64,000 nt of DNA from Cavia porcellus. Lineage: Eukaryota; Chordata; Mammalia; Rodentia; Caviidae. Location: NCBI RefSeq assembly GCF_034190915.1, contig NW_026947503.1:19798532-19862531 (forward strand), written 5' to 3'. The notes under the pieces are model-generated. The model saw only the letters and a program-made list of their open reading frames with translations, had not been told where the DNA came from and did not search any database. This document shows positions 1 to 10,940 of the stretch, one piece after another. The position numbers and the translations under genes are program-made. Position 1 is the stretch's first letter. Each line of letters opens with the position of its first letter.

Positions 1-33
1 AGGAACTTATGCTGCTGAGCTAAATCCCCAACC
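1..33 (-). repeat. ID SINE, 5' end only
   Basis: The antisense copy of the ID head (gctgagctaaatcccca) matches the better-preserved ID copies at 43.7 and 59.6 kb. It is cut by the window edge. Confidence 0.75.
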
Positions 34-59
34 GATTAATCTATTTTTTTAAAGTTCTT

Positions 60-200
60 TTTTTTTTTTAATTTTTTGAGACCAAGTTTTGCTCTGTAAT
101 ACAAGCTGATGTTGAACTCATTAGCCCAGTTTGTAGCACAGATTCCTGGCTTTCCCACTCAAGTTCTGGGATTACAGGTGTGCACTACCATATCCAAAAG
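60..200 (-). repeat. B1-like (7SL-derived) SINE
   Basis: A T-rich head is followed by ttttttgagac, a diverged central part and ctgggattacaggtgtgcac, which is the reverse complement of a 7SL-derived SINE left arm. It lies in SERPINB12 intron 5. Confidence 0.7.
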
Positions 201-1244
201 TATTTTTAATTGATGTCTAAAAATTATACATTTATATCATATACAACATGATATTATGAAATGTATACACTGTAGGATAACTAAATGAAATTAATTCACA
301 TAAGCACTATGAGAATGCTAATATTTAAATAGCAATAATTATAATAAATAATTCAAACTATAGGCTATAAACCATGTTTTATCATTCCAAGAAATTGATT
401 TTAAAAAGTAAAATGTAGGTCATAAATAGAACAGCTTTTAGAAAATCTTTACTTTGTTGAAAATGTTCATTAAAATATTTGACACATTATAATGAGGCAT
501 AAATGCACAACACAAAGAGAATTTATTTGGGCATATAAACTCTGCTTTGCATTTTAAAGAAATAAGCTGTTCAGATCAGAGCGTTATGAGTCATTCTTGA
601 TGATTCTAACTCTCATTAAATAACATATCACCCATCCAAGTGATTGATAAAAATTTTTCTAGAAGAATCTAGAAGAATCTCTCCAACTCCTCCTCTTCAT
701 ACCCTCCCCTACCACCAGCTTCCCCAGCCAGCAGTTCTTCAGTCCTGTTCTTCCACCATGGTGCCCTGACTCCATCTGCATCTACAGCCACTTCTGTGTA
801 TCTCAAATCTGTTCTCCACTCCACACTCAGACTCATCTTGTAAAAACAAAACTTCCCTTTGTTCTTAATTCGTCATATAAAATAACACTGAAAATTTTAA
901 CGCATGAGTAGATCCTTACTAAGGAAATGTAAATTTAGATACTAATTGACCCACACATGCCATCCAAAAGCAGCTCTGTGTTAAAAGCATTAGCAACCTT
1001 CAAATCAAAAATGAGAGTTTATAGGAGGAAAACTTCAGACCATGAGACCATGGGTTTCATCTGCTAAACATTACCATTTCAGAGAGTCATGGAATTGTAC
1101 GGAAGGAAGAAACCTCCCGCTGTCATTTTACACAGTTACTGAGAATCAGGGTGCTCATCGGCCTCAAGGCCATTTCACTAATTTATCTGAATACAGGCTC
1201 ATCTACTTAAATTGTGTTTCATTTTAATGTAAACATATTTTTGT
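201..1244. other. Intronic DNA, nothing recognised
   Basis: AT-rich sequence inside SERPINB12 intron 5. I see no exon-like frame with splice sites, no RNA gene and no clear repeat, apart from a 10-base direct repeat (ctagaagaat) near 658-680. Confidence 0.5.
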
Positions 1245-1870
1245 TAATTTTATTGGTATATTTTAGATATACATAATGGTCAATTCATCATAAAGGATTT
1301 GTACCTGTTAGTAATATATTTCTTTTGTTTCTTTTTCCCCCAATTCCTAACCCTTCCTTCAACCCCTTTTCCTCTCTTTATTAACACTTTGTTTTCATTT
1401 TTTCCTTCTATTTTCTTTCTTTTACTATTCCCTTCCTTGATTTTCTCCTTCCCATTCCCCTTAACCCCTTCTCATTTGAACATTTTCTATTTTCCAATAT
1501 CTACTATACATTTTAATCCTTAATTTCCCTTTCAGTTTCTTTCACAAGAGAAATAATGTAATATTTAAACCCATGTGCACAATTTATTTCACTTAGGTGT
1601 ACGTTCTCAATGTGCATCATTTACCTAGCGTTACCTAATGTTTATCTTTATTTATGGCAGACTAGTATTCCATCGAATGAAAAACAGTCCACATCTTTTC
1701 TCCATTCATCTGCTGATGGGCATTTGGGTTATTTTCAAATTTGTTATTAAATTATGCTTCTATAAACATGGGTACACATATTTTTGCTGTGGTATTGTGC
1801 TTTTAATTCTTTCAGGAAGATACCAAGTAGAAATCTGTGCGGAGATTTCTCAAAAAACTACAACTACAGG
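1245..1870 (-). repeat. Old L1 3'-end fragment
   Basis: An antisense L1 pattern covers the end of ORF2 and the 3' UTR. Recognisable parts are the 'tattccatcg... cattcatctgctgatgggca' region and the pyrimidine-rich stretch at 1318-1460. It is strongly diverged and non-coding, in SERPINB12 intron 5. Confidence 0.6.
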
Positions 1871-2703
1871 GTCCATTTGACTAAGTTGTTACAAACATCT
1901 TAAGAATAAAGAACTTACTCTGCCAAGTTAAATACAAGCAAGATATAGGTATGTCATGAAGAACAATATTATTCTAAAGCAGCATAATTTGTACGCCTTT
2001 GTAATAGCCATAAAGCTGAATTACATGAAAAATAGATTATCAGGAAGATAGTTAGAGGGCTGGGGGCAGCTGAAGATGAGTGCCCAGTGGTGGATTCTTC
2101 CTGCTCAGGGCAGCCAGGAGGGAATGTTTTATGAACAAGGTTTCAGGTAAGCAAGTTGGGGCCAAGTGATATTTAAATATGACTTAGAAGAAATGACCAT
2201 GTTAAGAACCCCACATTCTTATAGACTGATCTCACTTCCATCTAGAGGATTCCACTCTGCTAGAGTTGAGCAGGAATTAAAATATTATAGAATTATTCTA
2301 TATGTTGAACTTACATGTTCTTTCTCAGGAAATGCCCATGCATGGAGTGAAATATTGTTAAGAATGAAGATTTTACTATTTCCATGTTTTTCTAAATAAC
2401 TGGAATTATTTGAAATCTTAATTTTTAATAGCCCTTTAAAATTAATGACAATGTTAGCAGCATGTTGCCTGCACTATGCTTGACTGAAAAGCATTTTACC
2501 TTTCTTTATGTAGGGAAAAAAAGCAATAATAAGAAACCGAATAGCTAACCATTTTAAGTATTTGATGGTATTCAAGAACTTTGGAAACTTTCCATACATG
2601 TGAATATCTGGCCTCAAAAGGTTAGCCGTCTGAACAGCTGGGGGATGACTGACTTTTTAAAATGGAAAGAAATAACAGCTACAATGTGTTTGGTCTTTCT
2701 TAC
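1871..2703. other. SERPINB12 intron 5, nothing recognised
   Basis: No exon 6 candidate and no clear repeat. The short open frames here have no splice context or family resemblance. Confidence 0.5.
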
Positions 2704-2821
2704 CTTGGCATTGACATTCAACCCAGAAGTTAATCATCTGTCTAGACTTTTCGGTGTTTTTCTGGAAATCAACACTTTCAACCGTCGTATGGTAGAACTG
2801 AAGGACACCATCTAAGTAACT
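2704..2821 (-). CDS. SERPINB12: SERPINB12 exon 5 (118 bases)
   Basis: The acceptor is ...actgaacag at 2822-2823. The exon codes for SYLDGVLQFYHTTVESVDF and then a helix-F segment ending NFWVECQCQ. It ends at the consensus donor AAG|GTAAGA (GT at 2703-2702), one base into a glycine codon, which is phase 1. The next exon is not found between 1 and 2700, so the window starts inside intron 5. Confidence 0.93.
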
Positions 2822-5800
2822 CTGTTCAGTTGGCATAAATGGAAAATAGTACAACAAAAAGTCATATGAAGATGGTGACAGTTAAGAAGTGAGGCAGTCA
2901 CGAGATGCCTAGTGAGAAGAGGTGACTCGTCACCTAGCATTGCAGAAACAGAACTGTCATCTGCTATTTATCTCAGTCTTAATTAGCCAGAAATCATTCT
3001 GCTGCTGTAGTGACAACAGGACATGGCTGTTCATTTAGCAGTAGTCGATGGTTACAGTGGCATAGCCCTCCCTACCAGTACTCTCATTATTTGAACAATC
3101 CACTCCTAGAGACATCACAAGATAAGTGTCAAGTAACTTGAAGGACTGAGCTCTAACAGTCACCTATTTTGAGAATTAGGCCCCTGCTTAATACTTTCAG
3201 AGCTGCTGTCTATGGCGATGAAAGATTTCATAAGTAGACTGTGTGACTGTTGCACAATAATGTGCATATAATTAATACCACTGAACTGTATATTTGAAAT
3301 GCTAACATTTTTGTGTTATGTGAATTTTAGCATTTTTTAAATTATGTAATATATGAAACCATTGATTTGTATATTTTAGTGAATACAAGTCAATTTGTAT
3401 GCAATTTGTATTATATTATATAAGCACTTATATCTCAAAAAAATTTTCTTTTTTTATTTTTTAATTTTACTTAAAGAGGAAAAAAGCAAAGCACAAAAAG
3501 GGTAAAAATAATACAGAATTTCAAAAAACACTAAGAAATCACTAGCTGATAAATTACATATTGTCATTTTAGAAATAGTTGTTCAAGTCACAAAATTAAA
3601 GCATAAAAAGTGGACATTCAAATGAGAGTGCAAACTGTTCTGTACAACGATCCAACAAAACTTAGTAATATGGTTATCTATCTTACACACTTAAACATAC
3701 ATGCAGTTATATCCTTTAAAGCACTTTCTTTCCCTTTTCAAAAATATTTTCTTAAAAGCTTCATTCCTATTGCAAGAGAATACACTTACTTTAATCAAAG
3801 TTAGCTGTGTCCCTCCTCTGACCAGCCCAGCTCTATCAGATGTGGTACATATTTGACACTAGTCTCATCCTTTGTGTTTAGAGCTTGATAGGTGGTTCCT
3901 TCTGGAGACCAAGCTGAGGCACACCTTACCCCAGATGAAAACTCTTGGCCTCAGAGATAAGATCTGTGGCATCTGACACTCATGCAGTCTCCTACCACAC
4001 CACTCCCTTTCTGAAAGGAGCACGGTTCTCCTGGGGGCTGCCTGATTGTGTTAATATTAAAGGTGGTGAGTAGAGAAGTGCCTTGACAGCAGCCCACGGG
4101 CAGAGGAGCTACAAACTGCATCTAGCAGGCACCTTGACTGGGAAAGAAGTCAGGAGAATGCAATTACCAAACCTGATCATGTTCCAGAGGCAGCTACTCA
4201 TGAGACCTATTGTTCACCTGCTCTGTTCCACTTACAGTGAATCCCATAAACTCATGCTGAAAACCAAGTGGAAGGAAACACTGGTAGAGGACCAAAGGAT
4301 GCATGTCACAGACACCTCACCAGTCCATAGCACTCCATCTTGTCAAAGATGTGTGCTAGGTGGCAAGTGATAATCCAGCTACTCCTGTTTAAGAGGTGGG
4401 CTCTGTTGTACCTTCAGTCACCAGCCATGCACAACTCACCTGACAAATTGGGAATTCCTGCTCACTGTAAAGCCGGTTGGCCATACTCAGGGTGTAGTAA
4501 TCTTTGATCCCATCTAATCTGGATAGAAGCTTCCCGAAGTAACAGCTAAGCAGCTCACTCTCATCACTTGAGGATTCAGGCTGATCAAAGAACAAGATAT
4601 GACCTTAACTCTGACAATCAAAAGAGTTAATTATCACTAAATGATGAGTAATTTTACAAAAACAGGTAGAGCTGCTTAGTGAGATGTCAGATCTCTGTGT
4701 TGGCTGGCATGAAGAGAGGAATAGAGGATGATAAGTGGTCCTGTTGGCTGATAATAGTTTCCACAGCAGCATCAAGATCATCCAAGAAAAACACATCAGG
4801 GACTCAGCAATGCACGTGCTGTCTTAAAGCAAATCATTTCTCCACACTCTACTCAAAACTAAGATCGGGGCAGCCTGGAGAATATCTTTCCTGCCCATTG
4901 TCCCACTCTAAAGGTTGTATGATTAGATTAGAACAGCTTTCAGCACAAATTAGAACCACAGAAATGGAGGGAGTCAGAATTCTTCAGTGACCAAGTGCCT
5001 TACTGCCTGCATCTCTAAGTGGGCTCCACTCCAGGGACCTGGGGCCTGCAGGATCAAGGCAGTAATGAGGTACAATCCAAGTTTATCACGAGTTAGAGAC
5101 CAGGGCAGTCAAGGGAAAAACCCACAGCTAAGGACAGATAAAAAGTATAATTAGGAAAGAATCATAGGTCATATAAGATTATTCCTATTCACAGCTACCA
5201 AGACCTAATGTTTTGGGATGTACAAATACAGTGCAAACCGATGAGCAGATTTTAAAGATGGGCAAGAGTTTAGGGCTATGGCTCACCTGGACATCCGAAG
5301 ATCCTGTTGCTTTTTTCGGCCCTTCTGGAGAGTTATCAAGAGGCACTTGTTTATTACTTTTTAGACAAGGGTCAGGTTCTTTGCTTTCATTTTGGGAAAA
5401 TTCACTGAAGTGTAGCACCTGTATAACAATGGGGCAGTGTTTCAGATAATGTGACCAAGGGGAAGTCTGAATAGCTTCAAAAATATTTCTGCGATGTGAT
5501 TAAGACCATGATCACATAATCAATGTGATCAATTTTAAAGAAATGGATGCTTGCTTCTTTAGATTATGGAGTAAAATAGGAAGTACCAGAATGCTATTCC
5601 TCTCACAGGATCTGCACTTAAAAATGAATATAAACTGGGTGTGATGGAGCATGCCTGTAATCCTAGCACTCCAGGAATCTGAGGAAGAAGGGTCACAAGA
5701 TAGTGCAAAAGCCCTGGATTCAACTGTAGGTACACAAAAGACCAGGTGAAAGAAAGACAGAAAGATAGAAGTGAGGGAAGGAAGAAGGGGAAAGAGGGAG

Positions 5801-8082
5801 GGAAACAGTGTACCAAATGGAAAGAAAATAAACGTATTCACAAGCTACAGGTAGCTGCTGAGCACTTTACAAATGACCTGTCCAAACTGATTGGAAGTCA
5901 AGTGTCAAAGCCACACTAAAGATAGTATGAAAAAAATAGATTCATTAACATTTTATATTAACTACATTTTATTACATTTTTTATCTTGACTGCATGTTGA
6001 CAAAACATTTCCAAGTATTTGGGTAAAAATGTATTGCAAACCATTCTTGTTTGTTTCTTATCTTTTTTAATGCAAGTACCAAAAAAAGACTTTATTATAT
6101 ATACGATTCAAATTATATTTGTGAGGGATAGAACTGTTCTAGAATTTCCAAACAATCAAGGGGTAAAAGTGCCAAAAGAAAAGTGGCCCAGAGCCTGGCT
6201 TGAGGCACATCTGGCCCCAGTTATGGGCAAGGGATCCCGAGTGCCAGGAGAAAAAAAAACATCAGCTAGATTTAAAAATGCAAATTGCATTGTGCAGCTA
6301 TGTTTTGCAAATGAATCAACAAAATAATACATCAAGTCTAAGTAGATAAAGCAGGATGACCCCAAACACATTCTGTCTTGGTCCATAGGTTTTACTTCTC
6401 CATATTCTTAGATAGTAGCCTTAAACCTAAGCCTTGTGCTGTGTGATAGATTCAAGAATATATAAGGCCAACCTCAAGAGCTTTTAATTTACTTAAGGAG
6501 TTGTTCTTGTCACCTTCATTAATTCATTTTACATTATTTATTGGGTATCTACAGTACAGCTGTAGATGCTGGGGCAAAGATTCCTGTCCACTAGATTAGA
6601 CTCTAGTAGATGAGGCATACAAGCAGCAACACATAGTAATTAATCACGTCTTGCAGTGTGTTAAATGATGGGGGAATATAACTAGGATCTTTCATGAGAT
6701 TGGGAGTATGGACTTGGCATTAAATTGAGAAGTGAGAGGAGTCCTCTTAGAGGAGGTAAACACTTATCAATGCCTTGAAGGAGAAAAAAACTAAGATATA
6801 AGTTGTCCAAGGAAAGAGTCACAAGGCCAAGGAAACTGGAACAGAGACTTCAGGGCAGGAATGGGTGACTTGCCCAAGGAAGCCCAGAGACCAGTGTGGC
6901 AGGCAAGGAAAGAAGCAGAAAAGACAGGTGATAGAGTCACAGCGTTGGTCTGAGATTCAGAACCTCTGAGCCAGTGGGCCATTCTAAGGATGCAGGCTTC
7001 TATTATGAACCAAACGAGTAGTCTGGGTTTTTAAGCAACTATGCAACAGGATCAGCTTTGGATTTTAAAACACCTCAGGTTGCCAGGTAGAGAAAAGATG
7101 GTCAGTAGGGAAGGAGGCTGAAAGGAGCCATTTGGGAGAGATGATGTGGTTCAGACCCTAGGAAGATGGGGAGAAGGACATGGGCCTTGAGTATGTTTGT
7201 AAAGAAAAATAGTACTTTCTGAGAGATGTGACTTGGAACGAAAGAGAGAGATTGGAAGGAGAATGCCAAGAACTCTAGCTACTGGATAAATATCTAATGC
7301 TCAGTAACAAAATACATGGAAAGAAAACACATAATTATTAAAAACTACTATCAATATTTGCAACAATAATGAGAAAAAAGGGCCAAGGAGTTAGCTCAGT
7401 GGTGTAAGTGCCTGCTTGGCAAATGCAAGGTTGTGAGTTTCATTCCTGAAGAAGAAGAAGAAGAAGAAGAAGAAGAAGAAGAAGAAGAAGAAGAAGAAGA
7501 AAGTAGAAGAAGAAGAAGAAGAAGAAGAAGAAGAAGAAGAAGAAGAAGAAGAAGAAGAAGAAGAAGAAGAAGAAGAAGAAGAAGAAGAAGCAGAAGAAGA
7601 AGAAGAAGAAGAAGAAGAAGAAGAAGAAGAAGAAGAAGAAGAAGAAGAAGAAGAAGAAGAAGAAGAAGAAGAAAGTGACAGACTTGCAGACAGTGATGGA
7701 GACAAAGAAAAAGATTGAGGAAAGCTGAAAAATGTTCATAAGGAGTGGGAAATTTGAGTGAAACTTGAAGAATGACAGGACTGCAGAGAAAGCCAGCAAA
7801 CCCAGGGTACAGAAAGCAGTGCAATTGACTTCAGCAGGATTAGCATCAGACTGAGCACACAGGGCTCTGCCCTCAGGAACACCTGTATGACTACGTACCT
7901 CATCGATCTGTTGTGCAGTGTTATTTCTAGCCCCCAGGCGAAGCATGCCAAAGGCCGCTGAGAGGCTCAGTGGACAGAAAAAAATATTCTTACCATAGTC
8001 ATCTTTGCTTATCTCTTGGAAAAAATCAAAGCAAAATTTGTTGTTTCCTACAACAAGAGACTCCATTGTAAAACTCAGATGT
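2704..8082 (-). CDS. SERPINB12: SERPINB12, 5' coding half (exons 2-5), gene continues left of the window
   Basis: Four exons on the minus strand translate into the N-terminal half of a clade B (ovalbumin-type) serpin, a non-secreted protease inhibitor family without a cleaved signal peptide. The peptides read like the SERPINB12 sequence as I remember it: the start MESLVVGNNKFCF, the CD-loop segment SQNESKEPDPCLKSNK, the NRLYSEQEFPICQ segment and the HTTVESVDFQKN segment. All four exons are open, and exon 2 (168 coding bases) and exon 5 (118 bases) have the lengths usual in the family. Every intron edge is GT/AG. Exons 6 onward, including the reactive-centre loop, are not in the window, so inhibitory function cannot be judged. 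The non-coding first exon and promoter should lie right of 8082 but I could not identify them. No disabling mutation is visible, so I infer a functional gene. Confidence 0.93.
2822..4439. other. SERPINB12 intron 4
   Basis: Non-coding. Around 3480-3600 there is an A-rich segment (ataatacagaatttcaaaa...) resembling the repeated units at 45.34-45.73 kb. Nothing else is recognised. Confidence 0.5.
4440..4580 (-). CDS. SERPINB12: SERPINB12 exon 4 (47 codons)
   Basis: The acceptor is ctttgatcag at 4581-4590. The exon is 141 bases in phase 0 and codes for the helix D to strand 2A region, with the segments CYFGKLLSRL and NRLYSEQEFPICQ. It ends at the consensus donor CAG|GTGAGT (GT at 4439-4438). There is no stop or frameshift. 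Confidence 0.94.
5287..5418 (-). CDS. SERPINB12: SERPINB12 exon 3 (CD-loop exon, two possible donors)
   Basis: The acceptor is ...ttatacag|GTG at 5419-5420, and the exon opens with VLHFSEFSQN. Two donors are possible. A weak one, CAA|GTGCCT, gives a 72-base exon ending at 5347 after KSNKQ. A strong one, CAG|GTGAGC, gives a 132-base exon ending at 5287. Both keep phase 0, so the choice adds or removes exactly 20 residues (VPLDNS...SSDVQ) in the loop between helices C and D. I recall human SERPINB12 proteins of 405 and 425 residues, which is the same difference; that comparison is from memory. Confidence 0.9.
5632..5730 (+). repeat. B1/B4-like SINE
   Basis: The 7SL-type head (gggtgtgatggagcatgcct, gtaatcctagcactc) is followed by a degraded ID-like end (ccctggattcaactgtaggtac). 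The purine-rich stretch after it (5745-5830) looks like its decayed tail. It lies in SERPINB12 intron 2. Confidence 0.7.
6520..7120. repeat. Possible ancient L2/MER-class interspersed repeat
   Basis: The start (tttattgggtatctacagta then gatgctggggcaaagattcc) has the layout of the common mammalian 'fattening' repeat class that begins with an L2-like end. The following purine-rich part (gaggaggtaaacactt, aaggaagcccagagaccagt) fits too. The family cannot be named with certainty. Confidence 0.35.
7379..7447 (+). repeat. ID SINE (head of the GAA tract)
   Basis: tRNA-like ID body with the A-box/B-box arrangement: gttagctcagtggtgtaagt, then gcttggcaaatgcaagg and gtgagtttc. Where an A-rich tail is expected there is a long GAA repeat. 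It lies in SERPINB12 intron 2. Confidence 0.85.
7448..7674 (+). repeat. (GAA)n/(TTC)n microsatellite, about 75 units
   Basis: A nearly pure GAA repeat of 227 bp with only two interruptions (an extra AGT near 7501 and GCA near 7590). On the SERPINB12 sense strand it is a TTC tract starting 225 bp after the exon 2 donor. It most likely grew from the tail of the ID SINE directly before it. All long open frames here (poly-Glu, poly-Arg, poly-Ser, poly-Leu, poly-Phe) come from the repeat. Confidence 0.98.
7899..8082 (-). CDS. SERPINB12: SERPINB12 exon 2 (start codon, 56 codons)
   Basis: The start codon is at 8066-8064. It is preceded by 16 bases of 5' UTR and an acceptor ending ttttag at 8083-8084. 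The 168 coding bases give helix A and the first strand region, ending in QIDE, and stop at a GAG|GTACGT donor (GT at 7898-7897). An upstream in-frame ATG at 8177 lies in the intron-like pyrimidine region and is not used. The reading frame also stays open past the donor into the TTC repeat, which is chance. Phase 0 at the exon end fits exon 3. Confidence 0.95.
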
Positions 8083-8284
8083 CTAAAACCAAAAGAGAGA
8101 CAGAAAACAGTGATTGGGAAAAAAATAGGCAAATAAACAATTCTTAATTTTAATAGCCACAGTACAATCATACACAATTATTAACTATGTTATTAAAAAT
8201 TGGAAGAATAATATCATCAGGTATAAAACATTGGTGTTAATATTGGTATTGATACAAATGGGGATCTATTTTTGTTTAGTGGTA

Positions 8285-8650
8285 TGAATTAGTTTCTTAG
8301 AGCTGCCACACAAATTACCACAAAACAAGTGGCTTAAAAATAAGAGTTCATGGCCACCATTCCGCAGACAGCAAAATCAAGGTGTCAGTAGAGCTGATGC
8401 ATTCTAGAGACTCTCAGAAAAAAATCTTTTCTGTGCATCTGTCCCCATTTTGAATGGTTGCCAACTATCTTCAGCATTTCGTGGTTTATAGACAGCTCTG
8501 CACCCCATCTTCACAAGCCCTGCTCCCTCTATCTCCTGTATGGTGTATGTATCCAAATTTCTCCCTCTTTATAAACATGTCATTGAACCAGATGGATTTT
8601 ATGAGCATCTTCCCTAAACCGAAATGATCTCATTTAACTTTGTCTGTGAT
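8285..8650 (-). repeat. MLT1-type (ERVL-MaLR) LTR, old
   Basis: It reads as the reverse complement of an MLT1 LTR: attagtttcttagagctgcc, then accacaaaacaagtggctta, then a distal atgatctcatttaac... It is diverged and has no coding capacity. It lies 5' of SERPINB12 exon 2. Confidence 0.6.
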
Positions 8651-9394
8651 GACCTTATTCACATTTGCAGAGGTCAAGGCTTAAACAGATCTTCTGGGGA
8701 GAAAACAGCTCTGCTCACTTCACGGTGGGACTACTTTTATTCAAGTAGAATAGTTACAGGCTACCATTCCCATAATCAGCTTAACAGCCAAGAAAATACG
8801 TTCTCTCTTCCTTCTCCTCCTCCACAGATTATACCTAATCCAAAATCTATTTTTCTCCTCCTAGATGTTCTGTGAGTACAGATATGCCCAACAAATTGTC
8901 ATGTATCATATGACAGCACAACCTACAGAGTTTGGGGCACTTTAGTTGGTCATTAATGTTTTTCAAGACTTAATAGATCTTGAAAGATATTGGAACAATA
9001 GGGGTCTTTGGATGATCTTTGACAGTATAGAACCACAGGTAATGCAGAACCAAACTAAGTGACTTCCCTAAAAACAAATTCCTTGTTCCCACCTCCAATT
9101 TACTCTAGAAGCCCCAAGAAAATCTTAAGCAGAGCTCACTGTGCCCCTGGGGTGAAATCTCTTTTTTGGTCTCTTTTATCATAAATATTTTGTATATCCA
9201 AGATGAAAATGTAAGTCCCCTTATTTGCATTTTTATTATCAGTTATATGCCACATAGTAAGCATGAAATAATAGTCGTATCAAATTGAATGGTGTGTTGG
9301 CTTTAATATTTTTTTTTTAGTTTAGTATAAATTCTGTAGCCTACTAACACTAATTCACAAAATTAAAAAACTTTTCTTAGAAAATTAGGCCTGA
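8651..9394. other. Non-coding, nothing recognised
   Basis: This lies upstream of SERPINB12 exon 2, where intron 1, exon 1 or the promoter could be. I see no TATA or GC-rich island to place them. Confidence 0.4.
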
Positions 9395-9490
9395 ACCACA
9401 CTAAATATTTTACATAAAATAGGTTTGATCCTACAATTCTGCAAGGTAGATGTTACTGCTTCCCTTTCACAGAGACCAAACTGAATAATG
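9395..9490 (-). repeat. MIR SINE fragment
   Basis: The antisense MIR core layout is visible: tattttacataaaatagg, atcctacaattctgcaaggt, agatgttactgcttccc and cagagaccaaactga. Confidence 0.5.
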
Positions 9491-10814
9491 GAATCGCACA
9501 TCTACTTGCCAAATATTTTAATACTGTATCAACTATTTCTACTACCATGTACAGTATATCCCTTTTTAAGAAACAATCTATTTTTATCCTTGCAATTTTT
9601 CTGCCAAATTTATGCCTGATTTGTGTTTTTATTTTGTGCCTGTCAAACTAAATTTTAGGTATAAAACTCCTTTTAAAACCAATTTAAAGCTTTAGTTGCA
9701 TAGCTGAAGTTGGTATTTGATCAAAATCTGCAGCATCCAAGCAGGAGAAGGCAAGGACTTTGTGGTTATTTGCTCACTACTAGAGACAGACAGTATGGGA
9801 GGAAAATCGGGGTTTGGATGGAAAGATGAACAACGCCAACCAGGTCCTTTAAGCATTCCAGGTTAACTTCAGCCATGCTCTTTTCTGTAAATGCATGTCC
9901 GACCACAGAGTGGAAGAGTGTATCTTTCTGCATAAACATGTGCAGAATTGAACAATCAAAAGAATCTCACCTGCTTTACGAAGGACGTGGCCACTCATGC
10001 AGGCCCACTCCCTTTTCAACATTAAAAAAAAATACCAACAACAATAAAAGTCTGAGGCCTGACAAAGCAACTTTTACACAATCACACATCTGAGCAAGAA
10101 AGAAACAGGACTCTCTCCACGCCCATGTCTGCTTGCTCATGGAAATCCTACTTTTTGCACTCATTTCTAACTCTGGCTAAATCTTACACCAACCTAATGA
10201 TTCAACAAACAACATATCACCATTAAATATAAAATTCATATCACCATTAAATATAAAAGGATGAACTGAATGACACGCAACTTCTGCCTTTGAAAAATCC
10301 ATGACCTAACAAAATAGATAAAGGTTTAAAGCTGGCAGAACTAATCTCCAGTTTTAGAAGTCAGGAAGAGGTTCTAGCCATAGAAATGTAGGGAAGCAGA
10401 ACCCCAGACATATCCTAATGAATCCACATCATAACACACCCTCTCTTCGAAAACACTTATCCAGTCTCGCTTGATACTTTCCAAAGCAATTCTCCCTCAC
10501 ATGTGTCTTTACTGGTGCTGCCATGGCTGCTTCAATGCTCCAAAAGAATGTAAAACATTTACCTTTTATAGTCACTTTGACTTTGGGGAAGAACCAGAGA
10601 TTGCATGGTGCCAGAGCCAGTGACTAAAATAAGTGAGGATGACACTTGCTCGCAAGATTCATGAAAAATGACATCTAGATCTGCTACATAGATCTGCATA
10701 CCTCAGTCATCATTACTTTCAAACAGATTTGAAACTATCCTTTAAAATAGTAAGATCTCCCAAATACAGATAGCTCAAGGAAATAGGAGTAACTTCACTC
10801 ACAACTACCTAAGC
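9491..10814. other. Non-coding, nothing firm
   Basis: No gene or named repeat. At 10211-10258 a 24-bp unit (catatcaccattaaatataa) occurs twice in tandem. Confidence 0.4.
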
Positions 10815-10940
10815 ATAATAGTTATGCTGTACCCAGCATTTGATGAATATTGTCTCTGAATCTCAAAAAGTCCTGTAAATTGGGATTTTCCACACAGCCA
10901 CTAAGACACAAAGCGGATGAGAAAATCAGTCAATTCAGTA
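10815..10940 (-). repeat. MIR-like fragment
   Basis: cccagcatttgatgaatatt, tctctgaatctcaaaaagtc and cactaagacacaaagcgg follow the antisense MIR order. It is highly diverged. Confidence 0.4.

Noticed and set aside
1..2703. SERPINB12 exons 6-8
   Set aside because: I looked on the minus strand for the next exon (region of ...ELFSKD/VLVNAVYFKA) and found no match. The window ends inside intron 5.
7379..7447. tRNA gene candidates from A-box/B-box-like sequence (also 43501, 59520, 61896)
   Set aside because: These are ID SINEs: tRNA-derived, followed by simple-repeat or A-rich tails, not folded as functional tRNAs, and several have target-site duplications.
7391..8177. Long open frames of poly-Glu, poly-Arg, poly-Ser, poly-Leu and poly-Phe
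   Set aside because: They are translations of the (GAA)n/(TTC)n tract in its frames. One is also joined by chance to SERPINB12 exon 2.
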